A stretch of DNA of 64,000 nucleotides from Antitrichia curtipendula (Eukaryota; Streptophyta; Bryopsida; Hypnales; Leucodontaceae), in assembly GCA_951230915.1 (NCBI GenBank), contig OX579642.1, forward strand, positions 9,176,001 through 9,240,000, given 5' to 3'. The position numbers were made by a program, and so were the translations under genes. The notes under the pieces were generated by a model. It was not told where the DNA came from and made no database searches. It saw only the letters and a list, made by a program, of their open reading frames with translations. The first letter of the stretch is position 1. Every line of letters starts with the position of its first letter. Positions 46,900-58,201 of this stretch are shown here, in pieces.

Positions 46900-49418
46900 T
46901 ACTGCCCTATAATAGGCGAGAGAGAGACACTGAAAGCAAGTAGCTTGAATGATTCTGCTTCTTTGATGGAACTGGCTCTTTTTCTCATTCAATTCTGCAT
47001 TTGCATTGCTCCTTCTGTCACGAAGTATGCAAAACGTGTGATCAACTTCTTGGCTTCTGTTATTTATATGAGTTTTCAGAATCTCATAAGAAAACAGAAT
47101 CATTGTACTAAAAAATAAACTTCATTTTTGTATTAGATTGATTTCACTTGATGGAACGGAAATAGTCCGGACTCTTTTATCAGATTAGATGATATAAACT
47201 TTGAGTTTTACAGTTTTTCAAATTTACAAAGTGCAGTAGACCTCAACTTTTATAAACTAAATATTGTCAGTTGGACTCAATCAAGTGGACAGTATATCAT
47301 ATGTCTTGAAAAAAAATTAATTAATTGATCCTTTTGGTCGACCATGAACATTTTTAATCCTGTCTTTTTTTTTGAATAATTAACCACATGATTTAATATT
47401 AATTACATAGTCTTGTATAAAGGTCAATTTCTAGCCAAATCCAAAACCAAAAAAATCAACTTGATTGGTTCAGCATATCAAAAGATTATAAGTATTTGAA
47501 GTTGCACAATTATTTAGGAAATGTAATTTTCAACTATCAAAGTTTCCATCTCTTCTATCAAAATTGTCCAACCAAAGACCTCAAAGGTAGGAGAATGTAA
47601 GTGGCATTTTGTAAATAAACATTATTTATGAATGCCAAAATCTAGCACAAAAAAATACAAACCTTACATAGCTTAGGAGTTAGGACCCTTGCAATGATCC
47701 ACACTATATCCCAAAGAAAATTAGTAAAAACTAGTGACAATGCAAAATCCATGAAAGACATTCCACTATTTTTTTCAACACCCATTAGCATTCTCAAAAT
47801 CTAGCTTTTATAGTGGGGCAATAGACTATGTACTAATGTATCTACCATTGATCATATAAAATGTGGGCCATGGAGCTACAAGTTGGATTGTAAACCTTCA
47901 TACTTCTTACAATGATTCATAATTCAAATTAATTGATATTGTTTGAAAAACTTTGTGCAAAACAACTTTGGATAGAATTTTTTAAAAATTTGCTATAATA
48001 AAAGCTACAAAAATTCAAATTTTTTGTTATGTTTGTTAATTTTTGTTGGATGATCTCTAAGCATAGACATGATTTGCACAACCAAGTTGGACCAATTGTA
48101 AATCTTCCAATCTTCATTTCTATTGGTCTATGTAAACCAAATTTTCACCCTTAAAGAAGACCAGCTTTAGTTAAGTCTTTAATCCTTAATTGACAAGCCG
48201 GTCATCTTGGAAATCATTTGTCAGTTGTTACTTTTAGTAATGTGTAAATTGTTAACATCGTCAATTTCGTTAAATTGGCATATGAAAACCGCCACTTTGT
48301 CTGAACATCTAGGATAAGTATAGATGTAAGCTCGCCAAAGTTCTGGAATGCCGCCATTTTAATGAAATTCACGTTTAACTTAAAATAATGCAAAAGCACT
48401 CACTAGAAGTCAAACTACTCTAGATGATTTATGGAGAATTTTGTTAAAATGACAGTATTCCATGCGCCATTTTCAGACTGTTCAGTCTAATCCATGAAAG
48501 TTCCATCTAGGACAAATATAGATTTCAAATATCTTGGACCTATATAGATTTCAAAAATCTAGGATAGGTGTAGATTTCAAACCATGTAGTTTAAATTGTA
48601 AAAGTGATATATCTAAGATGGGTGTAGATTTCAAACATATAAAAATGGTATATATTTCAAAGATCTGCAACAATTGTACATTTTGGATTGCCTAGTCTGA
48701 ACTATAAAAATTGCCAAAATAGTATCATAATAACCATATTGTCCATATTTTCTCTTTTCACACAAAATTTGGAAGATGAATAGTTGCACTTCTATCCTGT
48801 ATGGAGAGATTTTTTGTCATTCATCGGCAAGAAAACGTCCTCAACATTGTTTATCGGTGAAGAAGCCTGCCATGACCAATGCTTTTTTTTTCTGGCGATT
48901 TGGTGCAAAATTGCACCAAAATTTTTGACCTAGCACCAAGGCTACAGGAAATTTTTAGTAAAATTTTGGATGAAATCGCCAAAAAACTTCAAGTTCAAGA
49001 AAAATCTTGGATGAAATTGCCACATTGTGAATGAAAATAGAATTATAGACACATAGTATCACATTTTCTATCCAATACGTGGATGAATGTTGAAACTTGG
49101 AGCACCACTGTAACATTTAATATTGCCACTTTGCTACTTCATGGAAAATGAAAAAAAACCCACTGCCCATGACCCCAACTCTTGAAGGTTATCTAAATAA
49201 TCCGAAGCTGTGGCAATGATGCAGACCATCGGCATCCAAGCTAGTGTGTACGTTAACTTTTATTCCCACCCACCCCACCACCGTCCACTGCTGCACTGCA
49301 TGACATGGGAACGGCGTAATCTGGGACCGTTCGAAGCGGGTACGTACGTACCCAACTTACACTATCCGTCAATTAAGCATGCATCGGTTCTGTCTCATTT
49401 GATTCCAAGTGCAAGTCA
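46900..49418. other. Noncoding right-arm DNA
   Basis: Inverted counterpart of 17478-19955, AT-rich, with the same palindromic GTACGTACGTAC (49340-49351) and GATC run (49457-49470). Confidence 0.4.
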
Positions 49419-49840
49419 GTGAACTCAAATCAATCATGGAGTGCAGCTGGGCCCTCGATCGATCGATCGTTTGTCCAGTCCAAGAAGGAAGTGGCTCGAT
49501 CCGTCGTGTTCAACCCAACAGTTACGCTGGCTGGCCCGGCCCTTGAGTTCCACTTTAGGCCCGTGGTGATCGAGATGTTGCACGAATTGAATTCAGACAC
49601 ATTCATCACTGGATTTAGCTTTGAAACGTGAGATCAATTCAGTACGTGAGACTCGAAACCGACTGTCTAGTGGAAGCTGATACAAGACCGGTTCAATTCA
49701 GTGTACGGGTACAGTCACGTACAGATGAGGAAGTCAGACAGTTTGCGACTACATGCAATCAACTGAAGCCGATAATTGTGCTTGCAATGCAAGCTGTTGC
49801 AACATGTGAGCTTGTGATGTCGTCTTCAGGTCACTGTTAG
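49419..49840 (+). pseudogene. Right-arm copy of the unrecognised ORF, frameshifted
   Basis: This is the counterpart of 17052-17477. Here the first half ends FITGFSFET and a stop at 49629-49631, and the second half (ETDCLVEADTRPVQ...) continues in another frame because of a 4-bp difference from the left arm. Confidence 0.3.
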
Positions 49841-50262
49841 CCCCAGGCAAACAGATTCGTCAGTTGGAGAGCAGTTCAAGCTACCGTTGGGCCAGCACGC
49901 AGGGGAAGGGAATATCCCGTTGGTGGGTGATTTGCTGATTTCGCGGAAGACAGTTCAATGGCGGACCAGCAGGAGCCGGAGGCTAGCCAGGACGCTCACG
50001 CTCATGTGAGACCGCCTTCCAAACTGGAACGGGTCCACAAAATAATGCCCAAAGTAAATTGAGGCGGTAGCATGCGGCTTTAAAAGCGACCACTTAAGGG
50101 CTGGTCCGCCTTTTTCATAGGTTTTCTGTAGACAAAAGAAAATTTAGATCATTTTTCAGAGAAAGAAAAATACATGTGGAAACTAACACAAGTGGTTTTG
50201 TGTTTTTCCAATCATTTTTGAATTACTTATAAAATTTCAAAAGTTTGGGACATAGGCACCTA

Positions 50263-50508
50263 CACAGGAAGATTTCGTGATGTTAACCGGGGCTAATCCT
50301 TTGAGGAATAGCCCCCACATTAGACCCCATGTACAAAGTGTTTGAAAAATCTCAGATTTTTTTTTTCACACTACTTTAGACCCCAAAATGTCCCACCTTG
50401 GCCAGGCTAAAGTTTATGCGGGGTTAAGTCTTGGGGTCTAAAGAGGGACAATTTAGACCCCCCCAAAACTTTAGCCCCAGGGGCTAACGCCATGAAATCT
50501 TCTTGTGC
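50263..50508. mobile_element. Right-arm copy of the 246-bp MITE
   Basis: Inverted copy of 16384-16629 at the equivalent place, with TA on both sides (50261-50262, 50509-50510). Its presence in both arms shows it inserted before the arm duplication. Confidence 0.65.
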
Positions 50509-51372
50509 TATTTGTGACCATAGCCCAGAGGTCTCCCAAAATCCGTCTACTTGCGACTTCTAAATAAATGTGCAGAAATCAAAGACAATGATTGGCTCTT
50601 GCAATTGAAAATTAATTTTTCCTCGATTCATTCAATTGCTAAACTAGTCCACTTAATCCCTAAAGGACCAATGTCCCTTTGAGGGACAAATGGGATCTCA
50701 CCCAAGTACTTATGGGCTAAATTTTTGTCCTCATTTCTTGAAATTTTTTAAAGATAGAAAAAAAAATTACCTTTGTGGGAATAAAATTATTTTTCAACCA
50801 TTGCCCGGGAACAAAAGTCATGCCCAAATAAGCTCAAAACAAGAGAGAACGGACAACAGAAAACAGCTCAAATTCAATTTTTTTAAATTTTCTTTCCTCA
50901 TAGAATATATTTTTGTCTACATAGAAAGCTTTGATTCATTTCATTTGGATTTGTTATGAGAAAGTTATGGACAATCTTGTTTCTCAAGCAATTAGTGCAT
51001 CTTCTTGGAAAAAATAACTTGTAGGAATGTAGGATTCAATTCTGAATGCAATTTTTATAATTTAAGAAAAAAATTCACATATTTTAGTTTGCTTATGAGA
51101 ACTGTTTCACCATTGGAATAAATGCATTTTAATTCCATCTTAGAGATATTAATATTTTAGATTTTTCTTCTATCTCATACCTACTACTATTTAGCAATTT
51201 TTTAAAGAATAAAAAATAAGCTTTATTGAATATTTTATTTTTCTTAGATTCTCAACTCAATTCTCCACCATAAAGATTTAAAGCTCAAAACTTTGTAGTG
51301 CAAAAAATCAAAGTTATAAAGGTTCAAAGGCAAATAATTTAATCTCTTAATGTACTAAAAAACTTATTTTTT

Positions 51373-54372
51373 ATGGGCCCCGTTGGAAACGCAGACGCTC
51401 CCAACAAGGCAAACTGCGGCGCAGGGAGGGGAACGTTGGTGCGGAGAACGCCGGAATCACAGGCTCGTTGATTGTGAAGGTTTCGGGTTCCAGGGTTTTA
51501 GTTCATGGTTTCTCCAAGTATTGTTCGATGGCCAGGAGAACTGACCCCCTCGCTTGGCCCTGCGGGCAAATCCTGTTTTTTGCACATTATTGTTTTTGCA
51601 AATTTTGAATTCATATTTGCGATCAGAGACCCCAATTTGTTTATATGAAGTCCAGAATATACCTTGGAACGGCGCAAAATAGGGGGATTTTTATTTACAT
51701 GCACCCCTGGTAAGGATGAGCAAGGGGGTCAATCCACCCCAATCTGTTCGATCGGCAAGTGCAGTTCTGCCTAGCAGGAGTAGCAGCTGGCTTGCCTGCT
51801 ATTTGCTATTTTTGCATTGTCTTGTGGTGAATCCGGCCATGGCATGGCATGACCTGATATGCGTACAATTGAGTCTATTTCGTCACTTGAGGGAGAAAGC
51901 TTGGATTAATTTTGACCTCCATCTGGTCGTTTCTTTGGTCTCGCTCACTTGAAAGCAATCTCGCTTGTTGTGAGTGTTGTACTCTTCATCCTTGTATGAA
52001 ACTTTCGAGCAATGTGTGGCTTGCCTTTGTATGATTTTCTGGCTTGTAGAACTAGGATTTTTGATTTGGTGATTTTCTTTGATGCATTGGTAAGTCTGGT
52101 ATTTTTGTTTGTGATTTTGAGCTGAGATGGTATTGGAAGGTAGAGAATTTTTTCCTGTAAATCTTGGTAGTTATATAAGCCTTCGGAATGTTTTGCCTGT
52201 AGAAATTATTGTTCCAAGAATTTAGGTTTCCAGTCAAGTGCTAGCAAAACAGACTTTTCTATATCTTAGTTTTGCATTGTAAAGCGGTGGTAGCTTATTG
52301 ATTGAGGCATTCATCAGGAAAGTCAGGGCATGCCAATATGGTGCCAATATGGTGCATTGAAACGCTATCAAGCTAATTTGGTGCCAACCTCCATGCTAGG
52401 TTTGCTACTAAGTTTGCATGGAGGTTGGCACCAAATTAGCTTGATAGCGTTTCAATGCACCATATTGGCACCATATTGGCATGCCCTGACTTTCTTGATG
52501 TTGGTCAAATTTTGTTATTTGCATGTACTGCCAACTAGGATGATTTGGAATTGGTGAGTTTGTTTTTTTGTCTTGAGAATTTGAGCAGAGAGTGTAATAA
52601 GGAGTGAAAAGAAATTTTTTTTATATAAATCTTGACAGTTTTGGAGTATTTGTCCAAGAAATTTTTTATACCAAGAATTTAGGGGTTTTAGAGGTGTTTG
52701 CAGAAAGCCTTTGCTTGGGTTCATTGTTTTAAATCCGGATATGCCTACAAGTGCAGGTGGCGTATCAATATGTTGAACAGCTGTCTACTTGCATGAGGCA
52801 TGTTTTTCTTAAATAGAGACTCTAAGTATATCATCCTAACAAGGACTCTTTCTCTGTATAGTGCCTCACAATGAAGTTGTGTGTTTTGTAATAAATTGCC
52901 TCTCTAGTAGCTCATACCTATAAATTTGCATCTTAGGATTCTTCTCCAAAGCTCTATTTTTCTGCAATAGTATTGGTAGTTAGAAGTAGGATTTGGGTTT
53001 CTTAAATGTTTGGTATTTGTTATGCTTACCTAAGCCTCAGTGCTATCTTACAAAGACAAAGTTATTTGGAGTTCACAACTTTTGTCTTAATTGTTCTTTT
53101 CAATTCATTCTTATACAAATTTGTGGTGGGTGGATAGAATATAGAGTAATGAAGTACTGATAATAATCTCAAGTGGTCCAACATTTTGTCTCTTGTTGAT
53201 ATTGTATGTCACAAAAACGTGGCTTGCAAGGATTAGTTCTTCATAATTCATGGTTGATCAACTATCAAGGCAATATGGAAAGTACAAAAGAAGCTAATTG
53301 CAAATAATGCCACCTCAATAACAATCATTCCAAGTCTCCCCAATCAAGAAACAACCTCTTACACCTTCATCTAAGAGAAGAAGGTAAAATAATACATTCT
53401 ATTTTGTATTTTTTTAATCTCATGGTATACAAGTGGCAATCAATAATCTCTTGTTTTGGAAAGGGTATAGAATGAAGTGTATGGGTGCTTCCCTATTTAA
53501 AAAGCAACACGACCACGCAGCATTAGTAGTAGAAATAATGAAAAAATAAATTGAGAAAATTATAGTCTGGCTCGATAGAGTTTTGAATCACAATCAGACG
53601 CTGAAATATGAAAATTAAAGATAAATTGCAGAGTTGTCCTTCCAATAATCCTATAAGATATTGTGTGCCCACAGTGCTCTAGAGGCCATAATCTCAGGTG
53701 TTCATAGAGACCACTACAATACATCACAAACCAAATGAGATACAACAACTGCTGGTTCTTTGGCATGGTTCCAAATTATACCTTGGAACTCAAGCTCCAA
53801 ATCCTCTTTAATGAAAGTTCATGCAGACTTCCAAAGAGCACACACTCATCATGAATTTTGCACATGTTACAAGCTTTCTCTACAAGAACTTCATCGTCCC
53901 TCAAATCGAAATCTCTCGCCCTGAATGATTCCCACTTTCTAGCAAAGGCTTGGAATTTAAATGGTACTCCTCACTTCTTCGCAAACTCTGCAAGCTTATT
54001 TCCAGTTTCATTTATTTTCATTTATTTTCAAGGATCAACTCCTGGATACGGATGATCGACACCTCCCTCAGCAAAGAGAAGATTCAGAAAGAATTGAGCT
54101 ATCATAAATAAAAATACATTAGAGACAATCAATACTTTAATTTCTAGCTACCTACAAGAAGACATCATAGAGATTCTACCTCAATCCAAAAGATTTAGGC
54201 ATTAAATATTTGTTACAATTAGTCTAAATTAAGGTAGTCTACATTGTTGCACCTATGTAGTTGATTTCAATGTTTTAGAAATAAAGACTATTAATGAAAA
54301 ATTTAATCTTTATAATAGATCCAATTTTATTCAACATATGATTTTTGTACGTGATTCTCGGGGGCCCACATG
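51373..54372. mobile_element. About 3.0 kb insertion present only in the right arm
   Basis: The left arm reads straight through this place (AACTTATTTTTTTCACTTT AAACATAG, reversed from 14880-14905). Here the sequence breaks at AT|GGGCCCCGTTGG and resumes after GGGGGCCCAC|ATG. The ends form a short imperfect inverted repeat (GGGCCCCG / GTGGGCCCCCG). The interior is gene-like near the left end and AT-rich later, with no transposase recognised. The few bases lost at the junction relative to the left arm leave the target duplication unclear. Confidence 0.65.
52312..52500. repeat. Nearly perfect 85-bp-arm hairpin
   Basis: Arm 1 is 52312-52396, the loop is 52397-52415 (19 bp) and arm 2 is 52416-52500. 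By eye there is one mismatch in 85. Each arm holds a short direct repeat (CCAATATGGTG twice). A transcript would fold into one long stem. Confidence 0.9.
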
Positions 54373-55287
54373 AAACATAGATATCTTGCAATCTGTGTAG
54401 TCTAAATTTCTGAAATTTTTTTCACACTTTCATACTAGTTAGGTGTAAGATCCTAAGGTTAGATGTGAAAATAATAGCTTTCAATTGTTTTTACTCTTTG
54501 CTATAGAAATGACAATTTTTAGTGTTGATTGGCACATTAGATGTGATTTGGGAATCTTGAGGGCCGTTTCAGGCCTTTTTCCATTCCTATAAACCATCCA
54601 GCTCTAGTCAAAATATAAATAATAATAAAATAAAATTGAAATTAAAATATTTAAAAAATTAAATTAAATTAAAAAAATAAAACATAATATCTTTTTATTA
54701 TAAAAAATAATATTTTATTAATATCCGATGTGGCAATTGCTTTGCCACGTCATCCTATTGCTGCAACAAAATTCCTACAATTTGGGAACTACAAGGAACT
54801 CACAATCTTCCACAGTAGTGAAATCTCATGTAATGAAAATAAGACCTTGGTCCTTTAGGGGTTAAGTATCACCCCATCTCCATTTTCTCTATAATGATAC
54901 GGGCGGCTTGAAGGAGAGGGGTGCTTTTAGAGCCGATACTACCTTAGGTAGGCTCTTTTAAGGAATTTGTAGGCATTCTCATTAGGAGCCTACATTGCAT
55001 GCTTGCCTTCTTTTCTTTTTTATTTAACCTATTAATATTTTACTAGTTGTGTTATTAAAAAATTGATGCTTTGTGAAATATATTATTCATAGTTTAACCA
55101 CTAAAAATTCGAAGTCTTGAAATTCATGAGGTTTTAAAGATTTTGGACAATTTTTCAAGCATTAGATTTTATTGTTAGTAGTTTTTCTACTTTCTTTTTG
55201 GTAGGTTAGAAGATGCATTGTAGAGTTTCAAGAATATCATTTTTATTCAATTTACCATGCCTATTAGGAAAAGCTATGCCTTCTTAT
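54373..55287. other. Right-arm AT-rich flank
   Basis: Counterpart of 13956-14880: remaining part of the TTAA element and the outer AGGTAG terminus (GCTACC-type end near 54950). No gene. Confidence 0.4.
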
Positions 55288-56296
55288 GTACAGTGGGGTC
55301 CCAATCAAAATGGCATTTTTGAAATCGCAGTGAAGGAAATTTCAATGCTTCCAACTTTGACAGCCTCCCGAGAGCTGAAAAATTAGCATTTTATCACGAA
55401 ATTTTTACCACAACATAATATTTATTTTAATCACACGTGTATCAAATTTCAAGGCCAAAATATTCACCAAAAAGAAGTTATTCAAAATCTACCAACATGG
55501 GTACTAGTGAAATGGCTTCCTCCATTGTTTCCCACAACTACACATGTTGGTAGATTGTGTATATCTATTTCTGTATAAATCTTTTGAACTTAAAATTTGG
55601 CATACATGCTACAAATATAGAGAATATTTTTTGAAAAAAAAATTATAATAAAAAAAAAAAATCTCAGCCCTTGGGAGATGTCAAAGTTGGCAGTAGAGAA
55701 ATGGTTTCTCAAAGCTACCCATGTTGGTAGATTTGAATATCTTTTTTTATAAGACTTTTTTGTTCTTGAAATTTGGCATATATATTATCAACATAGAAAG
55801 GATTGTGTGACAATAATTTCATGGTAAATAAACAATTTCTCAGACCTTGGGAGGGTGTCAAAGTTGGCAATAGTAAAATGGTTTTCAATAGTATTTCTTA
55901 AAACAACACATGCTGGTAGATTGTTAGTATCTTTTTTTGTATTAATCTTTTGGCCTTGAAATTTGGAACATATAATACTAACATAAAGAGATTTTTGTTC
56001 CAAAAATTTCATAGCAAAAAGAATGATTTTCAATCCTTGGGAGGCTGTCAAAGTTGGCAACAATGAAACTATTTCCACAACTATCCATGTTGGTAGATTT
56101 TGAATAACTTTTTTTTGGTGAGTCTTTTGGCCTTGAAATTTGGTATCTGTGTCATAAGCATAAAGATTATTTTTTGTTGTAAATTTGGTGGTAAATATCA
56201 ATTTCTCAGTTTTTGGGAGGCTGTCAAAGTCCGCAGCATTGAAATTTCCTTCACTACGATTTCAAAAACGCCATTTTGATTAGGAACCCATTGTAC
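55288..56296. mobile_element. Right-arm copy of the composite foldback
   Basis: Inverted copy of 12947-13955 with the same ends (GTACAGTGGGGTCCC ... TTGTAC) and the same internal modules. Its 137-codon minus-strand frame at 55788-56201 is simply the tandem modules read through, not a gene. Confidence 0.7.
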
Positions 56297-56727
56297 AACA
56301 TTGTTGAGTGTAAGGTAGGAGGTGCTGAAACTGATTGGGCATTAAGAATTGACCCTATAAAAGGTTCGTAAATAGTGCATGTGGTTGATGAAATGGATTG
56401 CCTTTTGTGAGGTAGGACATCGTGACAACAAGTGCGTGATTTTAGGATGAAAGGCGATGCCTTTAGTCTACTATTCTATAGCATTCAAGAAACATGAACA
56501 TGTAATTTAGATGCAATCAAGGAATTTGATATTACAATAGATTAGCAGATATAAATGTAAATGAAAGTGGGCCCTCCAATAAATAGTAGATGGACGGCCA
56601 TTTCTTTGTGACTGTCATGTTCCTATTGTGAGAGATTCATTTATTTACAACAAATATTACATCTAATTACATGCAATGTTCAAAACAATTCTTAAACAAG
56701 AAAGTGCCATTTAAACAAAAAAGTGCC

Positions 56728-57309
56728 ATTGGAGTTGCGGGCCAAGGGTATTGAAGACTTAGAGGCTCGAGAATTGTTTTGTCGTAGCATGAGGGGCACT
56801 GGAGCATCTCACATCAAAAGTTCTTCCGATTTCCTGAAAATGAAGTGCGGAAAGGAGAAGATGGCGTCTGAATAGAAGTGCAACCATCCCAAGAGTTCAA
56901 TGAGCAGTACGGGGCATACAATTACAGTTTAATAGGGAGGGCCCTCTTTTTATCAAAATTGGAAGAAGCTACGCAAGTTTATGCTGCTTTTAATATAGAT
57001 AGGCAATCAAGCACAGAACATACACTCATGGAGGTGGCAAGTGCATTTGATAAGAGGATCACTGACATTATAACGACATAGAGGATTTTTCTACATGGCA
57101 CAGGTCAAGCGATCTGGTTGATCCCTCGAGATGATGACAAAGCGATAAATGCTATGATAGAAAAGATTTATTTGGCTTTGAGAGCGTTGAAGGTAGAGGA
57201 AGTAGATTTGTCTCCCAAAAAAAAAAATAACTGGAAGATTAAAGACGAAGATGACTACTCTCCAAAAACCAAACGACAATTCATTGCCATAGACATGGAA
57301 GTCCAATAA
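56728..57309 (+). pseudogene. Unrecognised ORF remnant next to the right-arm boundary
   Basis: A frame at 56728-56874 reads ELRAKGIEDLEARELFCRSM to a TAG. From 56878 another frame reads VQPSQEFNEQYGAYNYSLIG, then VYAAFNIDRQSSTEHTLMEV, with a TAG at 57079 and the same frame continuing AIWLIPRDDDKAINAMIEKI and a Lys/Asp-rich end at 57309. It looks like real but decayed coding sequence cut off at its 5' side by the arm boundary. Family unknown. It could belong to the hAT element that follows or to an older gene. Confidence 0.4.
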
Positions 57310-57770
57310 GGAGGGGGCACAGGCTCCAGGTCGGGTGGTCCTCAAACTTGTAGAGCAAGTCAAAAACTTAAGGAACAAGAGGGTGCTTTTCATATTTCTG
57401 CAAAAGGTAGCGATGATGCAAAATAGTGTTTATATTAGAGGGTTAACCAGTGAAAATTATTTTGTACTTATTTGGATCTCATGAGGATTCAATATTAGTA
57501 ATGCACAACACTCATGGTATGTCATGAGTTGCTTTTAATTAATGTATAAATATTTATGCAATACAAGTATGTTTAGATTTATTTTTTCATCATGGTACAT
57601 TTTGCCTTATTTATTTGTCAAATATGTTTCTTTTGCGTACCTATTGCAAAAGATCATATTTATTGTACATTTGTACAAGATCATTTTATGTTATTATTAT
57701 GTTATTTTCTATAATCCCATGCCTATGAATCACCCCTTTTCATTTGCACATACAATTCTATTCATGTAAT

Positions 57771-57920
57771 CCACCTGTCCGCACACTTCAAACATTTTAC
57801 TGAAATTGTAAAAACCGCCTGTCCGTTATCCCGTCCGCCTGTTTGGTTTTTCGTCGGCCCGTTCGCCGTCCGCCTGTCCGCTGTTTCGATGACCCAGCTG
57901 CCCGTCCGCCCGACCGTTAT
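57771..57920. repeat. GTCCG-rich repeats 5' of the hAT transposase
   Basis: CTGTCC, CGTCCGCC, TGTCCGCC and related units occur about a dozen times in 150 bp, in an otherwise AT-rich context. With 61314-61645 they bracket the transposase, which is where hAT elements carry subterminal transposase-binding repeats. Confidence 0.65.
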
Positions 57921-58201
57921 GGGAAGATTTTTTTTTCCATATGCAATGGTCATCAACAAATGAAGAGTATAAGAGTTCTGAAATTGATATTTACAAGCAC
58001 TCTTAAGAAACTGAACGTTAAGATTTTCAAGGGCTAGGAGCTGCAATTTTTTGTATCCTTTACTTGATAATGCATAGTTTAGTAGAAAGGGGGGCTTTGT
58101 TTTCCAAGACTTTGTGCACAAACATTTGAACTATTTTATCCAACTGTTATTATTACGTTCTGAACTTTTGATTTCAATACAAAGAGCCTAAAACAGCCAC
58201 C

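Larger units (their letters stand above)
50657..54861. mobile_element. TTAA-flanked element, right-arm copy with a 3 kb insertion
   Basis: Same element in inverted orientation. TTAA lies at 50653-50656 and 54862-54865, and the ends are TCCCTAAAGGACCAATG and, in reverse, CCCCTAAAGGACCAAGG. The right-only insertion 51373-54372 sits inside it. The left-arm MITE 15491-16116 is absent here. Confidence 0.6.
43420..56717. repeat. Right arm of giant inverted repeat
   Basis: Inverted copy of 12541-23575. It is about 2.26 kb longer. Most of the difference is a right-only insertion of about 3.0 kb (51373-54372) minus a left-only 626-bp MITE. Smaller indels account for the rest, for example a stretch of roughly 65 bp near 21488-21555 of the left arm that is missing near 45360, and about 20 bp present only here near 45424-45443. 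Confidence 0.9.

Noticed and set aside
55788..56201. 137-codon minus-strand frame
   Set aside because: It is the tandem modules of the foldback element read through. The left-arm copy breaks into shorter frames.
12541..56717. Plastid-type inverted repeat
   Set aside because: The arms contain nuclear-type transposons and no rRNA or plastid genes.
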